DNA of 64,000 nt from Planctomycetota bacterium. Lineage in GTDB: Bacteria > Planctomycetota > SZUA-567 > H5-PLA8. Numbering within the stretch: the stretch's first letter is position 1; the number at the start of each line of letters is the position of its first letter. A model generated the notes under the pieces. The model did not search any database. It was not told the DNA's origin and saw only the letters and a list, made by a program, of their open reading frames with translations. Of the stretch, positions 24,015 through 33,022 are shown in pieces. The stretch spans positions 310,001 through 374,000 of the forward strand of contig JABTUM010000004.1 in the NCBI GenBank assembly GCA_015075375.1, written 5' to 3'. The translations under genes were made by a program, and so were the position numbers.

Positions 24015-25013
24015 ATGTCCGAATTGCGCAAAGATCCGTTGTCGCGGCGCTGGGTGATCATCGCGTCCGAGCGCGCGCGGCGTCCGAGCGACTTCGTGGT
24101 CGAGGAACCGGCGCAGATCCCGGGTTTCGATCCGTTCGCCGAGGGGAACGAGGACAAGACGCCTCCGGAGATCGCGGCGTACCGCACGGCGGGTTCGCGG
24201 CGCGACGGTCCGGGCTGGCGCGTGCGGGTGGTGCCGAACAAGTTCCCGGCGCTGGCGGTGGAAGGGAAGCTGCAGAAGCACGGTTCGGGGCCGTACGACC
24301 GGATGCACGGGATCGGCGCGCACGAAATCGTGATCGAGTGCCCGCAGACGGTGCGGAGCTTCACCGGACTCCCCGACGCTCATGTACAAGAGATCCTGTG
24401 GATGTACCGGGACCGGCTGGTGGACCTGGCGCGCGACCGGCGCTTCCGCTACGGGATGATCTTCAAGAACGTAGGCAAGGTGGCGGGCGGGACGCTGTAC
24501 CACACGCACAGCCAGTTGATCGCGACGCCGGTGGTGCCGCGTACGGTGGCGCTGAAGATGGAGCACTGCGCGGAGTACTTCAAGTTGCGCGAGCGCTGCC
24601 TGATTCAGGACATCGTGGAGCACGAGATCGAAGAGCAGTCGCGGGTGGTGCTGGACACGGGGCATTTTCTTTCGTTCGCTCCGTATGCGCCGCGCTTCCC
24701 GTTCGAGACGTGGATCGTGCCGAAGTTCCATGCGGCGCACTTCGAATCGATCGAGCAGGGCCAGATGGAAGAGCTGGCGTTCGTGCTGAAGCGTACGCTG
24801 TTGAAGCTCGAACGCGGCCTGGGCAACCCGCCGTACAACTACATGCTCTTCACGGCGCCGTTCCACGATGCGCCGAACGAGAGTTTCCGCTGGCATCTGG
24901 AGATCACGCCGCGGCTGACGCACGTGGCGGGATTCGAATGGGGCACGGGGTTCTACATCAATCCGGTGCCTCCGGAAGACGCCGCGGAATTTTTGCGCAA
25001 CCTGAAGCTTTGA
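24015..25013 (+). CDS. galT: Galactose-1-phosphate uridylyltransferase family protein
   Basis: A 332-residue HIT-superfamily nucleotidyltransferase that exchanges UMP between UDP-glucose and galactose-1-phosphate, or acts on a related sugar phosphate. The motif YHTHSQL (H163, H165) holds the nucleophilic histidine. RKDPLSRRWVIIASERARRPSDF, RVVPNKFPAL, GAHEIVIE and a C-terminal SFRWHLEITPRL match the family. One oddity: the usual CPFCPGNED zinc site is here FDPFAEGNED, so both cysteine ligands are lost and the protein probably lacks that structural metal. It is the first gene of the plus-strand run galT-glgA-GH57-kinase-receiver-glgC, so a role in feeding sugar into glucan storage is likely; an ADP-glucose-linked activity cannot be excluded. 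Confidence 0.88.
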   Translation: MSELRKDPLSRRWVIIASERARRPSDFVVEEPAQIPGFDPFAEGNEDKTPPEIAAYRTAGSRRDGPGWRVRVVPNKFPALAVEGKLQKHGSGPYDRMHGIGAHEIVIECPQTVRSFTGLPDAHVQEILWMYRDRLVDLARDRRFRYGMIFKNVGKVAGGTLYHTHSQLIATPVVPRTVALKMEHCAEYFKLRERCLIQDIVEHEIEEQSRVVLDTGHFLSFAPYAPRFPFETWIVPKFHAAHFESIEQGQMEELAFVLKRTLLKLERGLGNPPYNYMLFTAPFHDAPNESFRWHLEITPRLTHVAGFEWGTGFYINPVPPEDAAEFLRNLKL

Positions 25014-25047
25014 CGCATTCCATTACGGAGCCTCGAACGACGACGCC

Positions 25048-26532
25048 ATGCATATCGCTTACGCCAGTTCCGAAGTGCTGCCTTACTCGAAGACCGGCGG
25101 TCTGGGCGACGTAGGCGGCTCGCTGCCCGCGGCGCTCGCGGCGCTGGGGCATTCGATCGACGTCTTCACGCCGTACTACCGCGGCACGAAGAAGATCGAT
25201 CCGAAGGCCGAGCCGGCGGCGGAAGGGTTCGTCCCGGTCGGAACCGAATCGGTCCCGTGGAAGCTGTTGCGGGCGAGCGTCACGCCGGCGGGCGTGAACA
25301 CGTACTTCGTCGCGCACGAAGGGTACTTCGACCGCGAGGGGCTCTACGGCGACAACCGCGGCGATTACGCGGACAATATCTCGCGCTACATTTTCTTCTG
25401 CCGCGCGATCATGGCCGCCGCCGAAGCGCTGGGCAAGCCGGTGGACGTCTTTCACGGGAACGACTGGCAGACCGCTCCGCTGCCGGTGTACCTGCGGACC
25501 TCGTTCGCCGAGCATCCGTTCCTGAGTTCGGCGGGGTCGCTCTTCACGATCCACAACCTGGCGTACCAGGGTCTGTTCTGGCACTGGGACTGGCCGCTGT
25601 TGAATCTGCCGTGGCGGCACTTCAATTGGAAGGAGCTGGAGTTCCACGGCAAGCTGAACCTCCTTAAAGGAGCGCTGGTGCACGCGGACGTGCTGAGCAC
25701 GGTTTCGCCGACGTACGCTCGGGAGATTCAGACGGCGGAATCGGGCTGCGGACTGGACGGTGTGCTGGGCGACCGCGCGGACGAACTCTTCGGCGTAGTG
25801 AACGGGATCGATACGGCGGCGTGGAATCCGGCCGCGGACCCGCACCTGCCTGCGGCGTACGACGCGGAGAACCTGGCGGGCAAGGCGGCGTGCCGCAAAG
25901 CGTTGCTGGAGCGCTTCAAACTCGACGCGAGCGGCGGGCGCGCGGTCTTCGGCGTGGTGGGGCGGCTGGTGGAGCAGAAGGGCTTCGAGCTGCTGGTGCA
26001 GGGCTTGGAAGAGCTGCTGCGCCGGAAGGTCTGCCTCGCGGTGCTGGGTACGGGCGACCCGCGGATTCAGGAGCGGCTGACGGAAGCGGCGAAGCGCTAC
26101 CCGGGCCGGATGGGCGTGGTCTTCGCGTTCGACAACGCGCTGGCGCATCTGGTGACGGCGGGAAGCGACGTCTTCGTGATGCCGAGCAAGTTCGAGCCGT
26201 GCGGTCTGAACCAGCTTTACGCCTTGCGTTACGGGACGCCTCCGCTGGTGCGGGCGGTGGGCGGGTTGGCGGACACGGTGACGGACGCGACGCCGGAAGC
26301 GCTGCAAGCCGGTACGGCGACGGGCTTCGCATTCGACGAGTTTCATTCCAAGGCGCTGCTGGCGGCGGCGGACCGGGCGCTGGCGAGCTTCGGCGACGCG
26401 GCGGGCTGGCGCGCGCTGCAGCAGCGCGGGATGCGCCAGGACTGGTCGTGGACGCGCAGCGCGCGCGCCTACGAGGATCTGTACGGCCGCGTGGCGCGGA
26501 AAGCCAAGCTGCGTTCGAGCGCCGCGAGCTGA
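25048..26532 (+). CDS. glgA: Glycogen (starch) synthase
   Basis: GT5 enzyme that extends alpha-1,4-glucan from ADP-glucose. The 494 residues begin MHIAYASSEVLPYSKTGGLGDV; the KTGGLGDV loop (K15) binds the sugar nucleotide. Other family blocks are VFHGNDWQTAPLPVYLR, SLFTIHNLAYQG, STVSPTYAREIQT, FGVVGRLVEQKGFELL and the acceptor/catalytic block PSKFEPCGLNQLYALRYGTPPLVRAVGGLADTV. All are intact and the length is usual. It lies 34 bases after galT and 26 before a GH57 glucanotransferase, with glgC, which makes its substrate, at the end of the same run. Regulation is likely shared with the operon. Confidence 0.97.
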   Translation: MHIAYASSEVLPYSKTGGLGDVGGSLPAALAALGHSIDVFTPYYRGTKKIDPKAEPAAEGFVPVGTESVPWKLLRASVTPAGVNTYFVAHEGYFDREGLYGDNRGDYADNISRYIFFCRAIMAAAEALGKPVDVFHGNDWQTAPLPVYLRTSFAEHPFLSSAGSLFTIHNLAYQGLFWHWDWPLLNLPWRHFNWKELEFHGKLNLLKGALVHADVLSTVSPTYAREIQTAESGCGLDGVLGDRADELFGVVNGIDTAAWNPAADPHLPAAYDAENLAGKAACRKALLERFKLDASGGRAVFGVVGRLVEQKGFELLVQGLEELLRRKVCLAVLGTGDPRIQERLTEAAKRYPGRMGVVFAFDNALAHLVTAGSDVFVMPSKFEPCGLNQLYALRYGTPPLVRAVGGLADTVTDATPEALQAGTATGFAFDEFHSKALLAAADRALASFGDAAGWRALQQRGMRQDWSWTRSARAYEDLYGRVARKAKLRSSAAS

Positions 26533-26558
26533 AGCCACGCCGAGAGGAAGGTGCCATC

Positions 26559-28712
26559 ATGTCCGGCCGCGTCCGCTTCGTCTGCCTGCTGCATTCGCAC
26601 CAGCCCGTCGGAAACTTCGACCACGTGATCGAGGAGGCGTACGGCAAGAGCTACCTGCCGTACGTGGAGCATTTCGAGCGCTATCCGTCGATCCCGCTGA
26701 CGCACCATATTTCCGGCTGCCTGCTGGAATGGCTGGACGCGCATCATCCGAAATACATCGAGCGGATGCGCGATCGCGTCGATCCGGCGCGGGTGAAGCC
26801 GGGCCAGGCGGCGTGGGAGATGATAGGCGGCGCGTTCTACGAGCCGATCCTGACGATCCTGCCCAGCCGCGACCGGCTGGGCCAGATCCGCATGATGCAG
26901 GAGTGGATCGAGAGCCATTTCGGCGTCGCGCCGCGGAGTTTGTGGCTGGCCGAGCGCGTCTGGGAACCGGCGCTGGTGAGCGACCTGTCCGACGCGGGCG
27001 TGAAATACCTGACGCTGGACGACAGCCACTTCCGGGCGGCGGGGCTGCGCGACGAGGAACTGGTCGGCGGGTTCGTGACCGAGGACCAGGGCAAGACGGT
27101 GCGCGCGTATCCGGCGAGCGAGCAACTGCGCTACCTGATCCCGTACGCGAAGGTGGAGCAGATACTGGCGTACCTGCGTTCGCTGTGCCCGGCGGACGGG
27201 GAACGGGTGGTGGTTTACGCCGACGACGGCGAGAAGTTCGGCGTGTGGCCGGGGACGTTCGACCACGTCTACGGGGAGCGCTGGCTGGACGCGTTCCTGG
27301 CGGCGTTGAGCCGGGCGCAGGAAGAGGGCTGGCTGGTCTGTTCGACGCTGAGCGACGCGTACGACACGGTCGAGCCGGCGGGGCGCGTGTACATCCCCGA
27401 GAACAGCTACCGCGAGATGACGGAGTGGGCGTTGCCGGCTCCGACGCTGGCGGCGTACGAGCGCGCGGTGGAAGAGGTGAAGCACGACGAGCGGGTGAAA
27501 GCGATCCTGCCGCTGGTGAAAGGCGGGAACTGGCGCGGCTTCCGGGTGAAGTACGCGGAAGGCGGGCGGCTGTACGCGAAGATGATGGAGATCAGCGCGA
27601 AGGTCGAAGCGGCGCCCAAGCGCGGCAAGAAGAGCGAAGAAGCGCGCACGCACCTGTACCGCGGGCAGTGCAACTGCCCGTACTGGCACGGGGTCTTCGG
27701 CGGGATGTATCTGCCGCATCTGCGCAGCGCGATTTACCGCGAACTGGTGCGCGCCGAGAACGCCGCCGACGAGGCGCTCAAGACCAAACCCGGCGCCACG
27801 GTGCAGGACTTCGATTTCGACGGCTACGAGGAAGTGAAACTGAGCAACGAGTCGCTGAACCTGTACCTGCACCCGGAGCGCGGGGGGCATTTGTACGAAC
27901 TGGACCTGCGCGCGCACGACTTCAACGTGACGGATACGTTCTCGCGGCGCTACGAGGCGTACCACGACAAGGTCGCCCGCGCGGTGGTGGGCAAGGCCGG
28001 CGAAGGCGAGGCGAAGAGCATCCACGAACTGGTGCGAGCCAAGGAGCCGGGACTGGCGAAGCTGCTGCGCTACGACGGCTACCTGCGCGAGAGCCTGGTG
28101 GATCACCTCTCGCCGCGCGCGCTGAATGCCGAGGATCTGCTTTCGGGGCAGCCGCCGAGCATGGACGCGCTGCGGCAGGGGCCGTACGCGTTCGAGACGG
28201 AGAACGGAGCCAAGAAGAAGTCCGGCGCGCCGGCGGTTCGGCTGTGGACGGAGGGCGAGTGGGGCGGCGGGAACTTCCGGCTGACCAAACGCGTGCGGTT
28301 GGACGGTTCGAGCTACGCGGCGGCGTACGAGATCGAGCGGCTGGACGGGCCGGACCTGGAGGCGTGGTTCGGCGTGGAGCTGAACTTCAACCTCTTGGCA
28401 GGGAACGCCCCGGACCGCTACTATTATCATGCGGATGCGCTGCACGCCGGGCCGCTGGATACGGCGGCGGACTTCGGCGTCAAGGCGTTCGTGGGGCTGA
28501 AGGACGAATGGCTGGATGTGGCGCTGACGGTGCGCCCGTCGGTTCCGGCGCAGGCGGTGGTCTGCCCGGTGAAGACGGTGTCGCAGTCGGAGGACGGCTT
28601 CGAATCGATTTATCAAAGTTCCTGCGTGCTGCTGCAGTGGCCGTTGCGGCTGAAGGCGGGCCAGCGGTTCGAGACGGTGGTGGTCCAGGAGGTAGCGCGT
28701 GCCCGAGGCTGA
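26559..28712 (+). CDS. GH57 4-alpha-glucanotransferase-type enzyme
   Basis: A 717-residue cytoplasmic enzyme that rearranges or trims alpha-1,4-glucans. Start ATG 26559 follows GAGAGGAAGG and gives MSGRVRFVCLLHSHQPVGNFDHV, the N terminus of the Thermococcus-type glucanotransferases. The nucleophile is E132 in LWLAERVWEP and the acid/base lies in YADDGEKFGVWP (D222/D223). The middle and C-terminal beta-sandwich domains (LSNESLNLYLHPERGGHLYELDLR; WFGVELNFNLLAGNAPDRYYYH) correspond to the DUF1925/DUF1926 regions of that group. It differs from the GH57 at 17847-20057. Its last 14 bases overlap the start of the sensor kinase gene. It is probably the branch- or length-adjusting partner of GlgA; no GlgB or GlgP is visible here. 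Confidence 0.93.
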   Translation: MSGRVRFVCLLHSHQPVGNFDHVIEEAYGKSYLPYVEHFERYPSIPLTHHISGCLLEWLDAHHPKYIERMRDRVDPARVKPGQAAWEMIGGAFYEPILTILPSRDRLGQIRMMQEWIESHFGVAPRSLWLAERVWEPALVSDLSDAGVKYLTLDDSHFRAAGLRDEELVGGFVTEDQGKTVRAYPASEQLRYLIPYAKVEQILAYLRSLCPADGERVVVYADDGEKFGVWPGTFDHVYGERWLDAFLAALSRAQEEGWLVCSTLSDAYDTVEPAGRVYIPENSYREMTEWALPAPTLAAYERAVEEVKHDERVKAILPLVKGGNWRGFRVKYAEGGRLYAKMMEISAKVEAAPKRGKKSEEARTHLYRGQCNCPYWHGVFGGMYLPHLRSAIYRELVRAENAADEALKTKPGATVQDFDFDGYEEVKLSNESLNLYLHPERGGHLYELDLRAHDFNVTDTFSRRYEAYHDKVARAVVGKAGEGEAKSIHELVRAKEPGLAKLLRYDGYLRESLVDHLSPRALNAEDLLSGQPPSMDALRQGPYAFETENGAKKKSGAPAVRLWTEGEWGGGNFRLTKRVRLDGSSYAAAYEIERLDGPDLEAWFGVELNFNLLAGNAPDRYYYHADALHAGPLDTAADFGVKAFVGLKDEWLDVALTVRPSVPAQAVVCPVKTVSQSEDGFESIYQSSCVLLQWPLRLKAGQRFETVVVQEVARARG

Positions 28713-31281
28713 TGCGACGCCCTCCCGCGTGCTGGTGATCGAAGACGATCAAGACGTGGCGCGCGCCGAGGAGAAACTCCTGGCGGCGGGCGGGTTTCTG
28801 CCCAAGGCCGTTCACAACGGCGCCGAAGGCCTGAAACTGCTGCAGTCGGAGCCGTTCGATCTGCTGATCCTCGACGTGGACCTGAAGGGCGAACCGAACG
28901 GGCTGGCGATCGCGCGCGAGGTGAAGAAGTCGCCGCATCTGGCTTGGCTGCCGATCATGTTCGTGACGGGCCAAGTGAGCCCCGAGGTGGTGCAGCAGGT
29001 TTTCGAAGCGGGCGGCGACGAGTTCGTGGGAAAGCCGTACCGCCCGGAAGAGCTGCTGGTGCGCGCGCGCGTGCTGGCGCGGAAGGGCCGCGAAGAGCGC
29101 TGGCTGGTGGAGCGCGCGCGGAAGCTCGCCGAAAAAATCGCCGAACGCGACGACGAACTGGACGATCTGCGGCGCTTCGCGCAGGACATCGTGAGTTCGC
29201 TGCCGTCGGCGATCATGGTCCTGGACGCACAGCGGCAGGTGCTGTTCGTGAACGCTCCGCTGCTGGACTGGCTGAAGTCCGAACGCCGCGAAGTGCTTAA
29301 CCGCAAACTGGACGAGTTCGTGCGCGAAGGCCTGCCGCAGGGCGCGCTGGGCGAGGCGCTGAATACGGCGATGCAGAGCGGGCAGCCGTGCCGGCTGCGC
29401 CGGCTGGCAGGGCTGTTCCGCGCACGTTCGGAGCGGGTGAGCGACCTGACGGTGGCGGCGATCGATTACGCCGGCGAGCGGCAGGTGCTGGTGGTGATCG
29501 AGGACGTGACGGACCAGGCGCGCGCCGAGGCGGCGGTTGCGCGCGAACGCGCGAAGCTGAACGACATCGTCAACGCGATGAACGCGGCGCTGTGCCTGAT
29601 CGACCGCGGGCGCACGATCCTGTGGAAGAACCGCACGTTCGACCTGTGGTTCGGCGATTCGTTCGGGCAGCCGGGCCTGCAGGCGTTTCTCTCGAAGATT
29701 CCCGAAAAGGACGACTGGCTGGACACGGTCTTCGGCGCGGGCCGCGTGCATCACGTGACTTGGAGCGTCTTCACGGTGCACGGGCAGCGGCGCTACTTCG
29801 CGAACATCATCGCGCCGATCCAGGCCGACGAGGGCCAGCCGATCACGCAGGCGCTGGTGCTGACGCAAGACGTGACGGATCAGGAGACGCGCGTCGAACA
29901 GCTTTCGCTGCTGCGCGAGCTATCGCAGTTCCTGCAGCAGACGCTGGACTCCGAGCGGCTGAACCACGTGATCCTGCTGTGCGTGACGGCGGGCCACGCG
30001 CTGGGCTTCAACCGCGCGTTCCTGTTCAAGCGTTCGCGGGATACGCAGCGGCTGGAAGCGAAGATGGCGGTGGGTCCGACAAGCCGCGAGGAGGCGTTCC
30101 GGATCTGGGCGGAGATTTCGAGCCACGGCCGGACGCTGCACGAACTGGTCCAGGAGCTGGACCGGCAGCCGTCGCGCGAGACGCCGCTGTATTCGATGGT
30201 GAAGCACCTGAGCTACAGCATGGACGATCCGAGCGAGATCGTGGTGCGCACGGCGCTGGAGAAGAAAGCGCAGGTCGTGAACGCGCCGGGCCGCGACGAC
30301 CGCGTGACGGACCACTACCGGCGCACGTTCGGGCAATCGGAATTCGTGGCGGTGCCGCTGGTGGCGAAGGGCACGGTGGTGGGGATCATCCTCGCGGACA
30401 ACCTGTACAGCGGTCGGGCGATCTCGGAAGACCACGTGAAGGTGCTTTCGCTTTTCGCCTCGCAGGCGGCGCTGGCGATGGAGAACGCGGAGACGTACGC
30501 GGAGCTGCGCAAGAGCATGTCGGAATTGCGCATGGCCCAGGAAAAGATGGTCCACGGGGAGAAGCTGGCGGCGGTGGGCAAGATGGCCGCGCACGTGGCT
30601 CACGAAATCCGCAATCCGCTGGCGACGATCGGCGGGTTCGCGCGTGCGGTGCTGAAGCGCCCGGACCAGTTGGAGCGCGTGAAGCGCAACGTCGGGATCA
30701 TCGCCGAAGAAGCCGGGCGCCTGGAGAACATGCTGAAGGGCGTGATGGACTTTGCGCGGCCGGCGGTGCCGGTCTTCAAGCCGGCGGACCTGAACGCGGT
30801 GGTGGAGAAGGCGTTTCGCGCGCACGCGGAGCCGCTGGCGGGCCGGCGCATCCACGCGCACCTCGATCTGGACCATTCGCTTCCTGAGCTGGCGTTCGAC
30901 GAAAGCCAGCTCCTGCAGGTGCTGCATAACCTGATCCGCAACGCGGGGGATTCGATGCCGCAGGGCGGCGCGATGGTGCTGAAGACGAGCCGGGAAGGCG
31001 ATCTGGCGATGGTGGTGGTGCAGGACACGGGATGCGGCATTCCTCCGGAAGTGCGCGACCGGATGTTCAGCCCGTTCGTGACGACGAAGCCGGACGGAAC
31101 GGGATTGGGACTGGCGGTGACCAAGAAGATCGTGGACGATCACGGGGGGACGATCCGCTGCGAAAGCACGCCGGGTCAGGGCACGACGTTCCTGATCGGC
31201 CTGCCGCTGCACCGGCGGCTTACGGAAGCTTGGGGCGCGGCGCCCTTGGCGGAAGCCCGCGAAGGTACGAGCGGAGTCTGA
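28699..31281 (+). CDS. Hybrid sensor histidine kinase with N-terminal receiver domain
   Basis: An 860-residue cytoplasmic signalling protein. Order of parts: receiver domain (about 11-130; VLVIEDDQDV, phosphoacceptor D59 in LILDVDLKG), a coiled linker, a PAS-like domain (about 170-280), a second PAS-like domain (about 290-400), a GAF domain (about 415-600), the dimerisation/phosphoacceptor helix with H635 in AAHVAHEIRNPLATI, and the ATPase domain (N box LHNLIRNAGDSM, G boxes DTGCGI and GTGLGLAV). No membrane helix is present, so the signal is internal. GTG 28699 follows AGGAGG by six bases and overlaps the GH57 stop. Its place between glucan genes suggests that it responds to carbon or energy state, which is inference. 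Confidence 0.93.
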   Translation: MPEADATPSRVLVIEDDQDVARAEEKLLAAGGFLPKAVHNGAEGLKLLQSEPFDLLILDVDLKGEPNGLAIAREVKKSPHLAWLPIMFVTGQVSPEVVQQVFEAGGDEFVGKPYRPEELLVRARVLARKGREERWLVERARKLAEKIAERDDELDDLRRFAQDIVSSLPSAIMVLDAQRQVLFVNAPLLDWLKSERREVLNRKLDEFVREGLPQGALGEALNTAMQSGQPCRLRRLAGLFRARSERVSDLTVAAIDYAGERQVLVVIEDVTDQARAEAAVARERAKLNDIVNAMNAALCLIDRGRTILWKNRTFDLWFGDSFGQPGLQAFLSKIPEKDDWLDTVFGAGRVHHVTWSVFTVHGQRRYFANIIAPIQADEGQPITQALVLTQDVTDQETRVEQLSLLRELSQFLQQTLDSERLNHVILLCVTAGHALGFNRAFLFKRSRDTQRLEAKMAVGPTSREEAFRIWAEISSHGRTLHELVQELDRQPSRETPLYSMVKHLSYSMDDPSEIVVRTALEKKAQVVNAPGRDDRVTDHYRRTFGQSEFVAVPLVAKGTVVGIILADNLYSGRAISEDHVKVLSLFASQAALAMENAETYAELRKSMSELRMAQEKMVHGEKLAAVGKMAAHVAHEIRNPLATIGGFARAVLKRPDQLERVKRNVGIIAEEAGRLENMLKGVMDFARPAVPVFKPADLNAVVEKAFRAHAEPLAGRRIHAHLDLDHSLPELAFDESQLLQVLHNLIRNAGDSMPQGGAMVLKTSREGDLAMVVVQDTGCGIPPEVRDRMFSPFVTTKPDGTGLGLAVTKKIVDDHGGTIRCESTPGQGTTFLIGLPLHRRLTEAWGAAPLAEAREGTSGV

Positions 31282-31315
31282 GGAACTTCTGCGCGATGTT
31301 TAAGGGGTACGAATT

Positions 31316-31684
31316 ATGGCCAAACTTCTGGTCGTAGACGACGATAAGAACCTGCGCACGCTGTACGAGCAGGAGTTGGGCGACGAAGGCTTCAGCGTGA
31401 CGCTGGCCTCCAGCGGCCCCGAAGCACTGGATTTCCTGAAGTCCGACCGTCCGGACCTGATCATCCTGGACATTTCGATGCCGGGCATGGACGGGATCGA
31501 GGCGCTGGGGAAGATCCTGGCCAAGGACAAATCGATGCCGGTGATCCTGAACACGGCGTACAGCACATACAAAGACAATTTCATGACTTGGTCGGCCGAC
31601 GCGTACGTGGTCAAGTCGGGCGATTTGACGGAGCTGAAGGCGAAGGTCAAGGAAGTGCTCAAGTCCCGCGGCATCGAGCCCTGA
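31316..31684 (+). CDS. Stand-alone response regulator receiver protein
   Basis: A 122-residue CheY-like protein: receiver domain only, no output domain. The acidic pocket is VVDDDK, the phosphoacceptor D52 is in IILDISMPGMDG, and K100 (AYVVKSG) completes the site. In most receivers a Thr/Ser follows the fourth strand; here NTAYSTYKDN provides it. The gene lies 34 bases after the hybrid kinase and 76 before glgC, so it is the likely phosphorylation partner of that kinase. With no DNA-binding domain, it must act by protein contact. Confidence 0.93.
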   Translation: MAKLLVVDDDKNLRTLYEQELGDEGFSVTLASSGPEALDFLKSDRPDLIILDISMPGMDGIEALGKILAKDKSMPVILNTAYSTYKDNFMTWSADAYVVKSGDLTELKAKVKEVLKSRGIEP

Positions 31685-31760
31685 ATTTCGCGCGCGGTCC
31701 GCGGCCGGGGCCGTAGGGCCGGGGCCGCCGCACCGCCGCCCAACCCCCGGATAGCGAAGC

Positions 31761-33008
31761 ATGCCTGCCGATCTGCTGAAGGAAACGCTGACGCTGATAC
31801 TCGCCGGCGGCCAAGGCGAGCGTCTGTACCCGCTGACCCGCGACCGCGCGAAGCCCGCCGTACCGTTCGGCGGGATCTACCGCATCATCGATTTCACGCT
31901 TTCGAACTGCCTGAACAGCGGCTGCAACCGGCTGTACGTGCTGACGCAGTACAAGTCGTTCAGCCTGGAGCGGCATATTCACCTGGGCTGGGATCCCATC
32001 TTCAACAACATGGAGCTGGGGCAGTACATCCACATCCTGCCGCCGCAGATGCGCCAGGGGCCGCAGTGGTACCAAGGCACGGCCGACGCCATCTACCAGA
32101 ACATCTACACGCTGGAACGCGAGCGCCCGCAGCGCGTACTGATCCTGGCCGGCGACCACGTCTACAAGATGAACTACCACGATATGGTCCAGTTCCACGT
32201 GGAGCGCAACGCGGTGCTGACGGTGGCGTGCGTGCCGATCGAGAAAGCGCGCGCGAACCAGCTCGGCATTGCGGTGACCGATCCGTCCAAGCGCATCACG
32301 GGCTTCCAGGAAAAGCCGAAGGATCATCCGGCGACGATTCCGGGCGATCCCGAGCACTGCCTGGCGAGCATGGGCATCTACATTTTCGAGACCGAAGAGC
32401 TGGTGCGGCGCCTCAGCCGCGACGCTCGGCGCGATACGGCGCACGATTTCGGAAAGAATATCATTCCGGAAATGATCGAAGACGGCGCGCGCGTCTACGC
32501 GTACCCGTTCAAGGACGAGAACAAAAAGGATATGCCCTACTGGCGCGACGTGGGAACGATCGACAGCTACTACGACGCGAACCTGGACCTCGTCACGGTC
32601 AACCCGCTTTTCAATCTGTACGACAACGACTGGCCGCTGCGGACGTACCAGGAACAGGGCCCGCCGGCCAAGTTCGTCTTCGCGGGCTACGGCGGCGACG
32701 CTTCGCGGCGCGGGCAGGCGCTGGACAGTCTGGTCGCGCACGGCGTGATCGTCTCCGGCGGGACGGTGGAACGGAGCATCCTCTCGCCGGCGGTGCGCGT
32801 GAACAGCTACTCGCACGTCGAAGAATCGATCCTGATGGAAGGCGTGAACATCGGACGGCACGCGCACCTGCGCCGCGCAATCATCGACAAGGGCGTGCGC
32901 ATTCCCGAGGGCACGAAGATCGGATACGATCTGGAAGAAGACCGCCGCCGCTTCATCGTAACCGAGTCGGGCGTGGTGGTGGTTCCCAAAGAGATGGCGC
33001 TGGAGTAG
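31761..33008 (+). CDS. glgC: Glucose-1-phosphate adenylyltransferase
   Basis: Makes ADP-glucose for glycogen synthesis. The 415 residues carry LILAGGQGERLYPLTRDRAKPAVPFGG (nucleotide loop), YRIIDFTLSNCLNSG, QGTADAIYQN, LILAGDHVYKMNY, GFQEKPK, YWRDVGTIDSYYDANLDLV and a C-terminal left-handed beta-helix (VVSGGTVERSILSPAVRVNSY...). The catalytic and substrate-binding blocks are intact. It ends the plus-strand glycogen run, and its stop is only 14 bases from the convergent stop of the polysaccharide operon, leaving no room for separate terminators. Confidence 0.97.
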   Translation: MPADLLKETLTLILAGGQGERLYPLTRDRAKPAVPFGGIYRIIDFTLSNCLNSGCNRLYVLTQYKSFSLERHIHLGWDPIFNNMELGQYIHILPPQMRQGPQWYQGTADAIYQNIYTLERERPQRVLILAGDHVYKMNYHDMVQFHVERNAVLTVACVPIEKARANQLGIAVTDPSKRITGFQEKPKDHPATIPGDPEHCLASMGIYIFETEELVRRLSRDARRDTAHDFGKNIIPEMIEDGARVYAYPFKDENKKDMPYWRDVGTIDSYYDANLDLVTVNPLFNLYDNDWPLRTYQEQGPPAKFVFAGYGGDASRRGQALDSLVAHGVIVSGGTVERSILSPAVRVNSYSHVEESILMEGVNIGRHAHLRRAIIDKGVRIPEGTKIGYDLEEDRRRFIVTESGVVVVPKEMALE

Positions 33009-33022
33009 CCTGTACGGCGCCT

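Noticed and set aside
25821..26558. Extension of the GH57 glucanotransferase upstream to 963 residues
   Set aside because: The extra part is a shifted frame inside glgA; GAGAGGAAGG and the conserved N terminus set the start at 26559.
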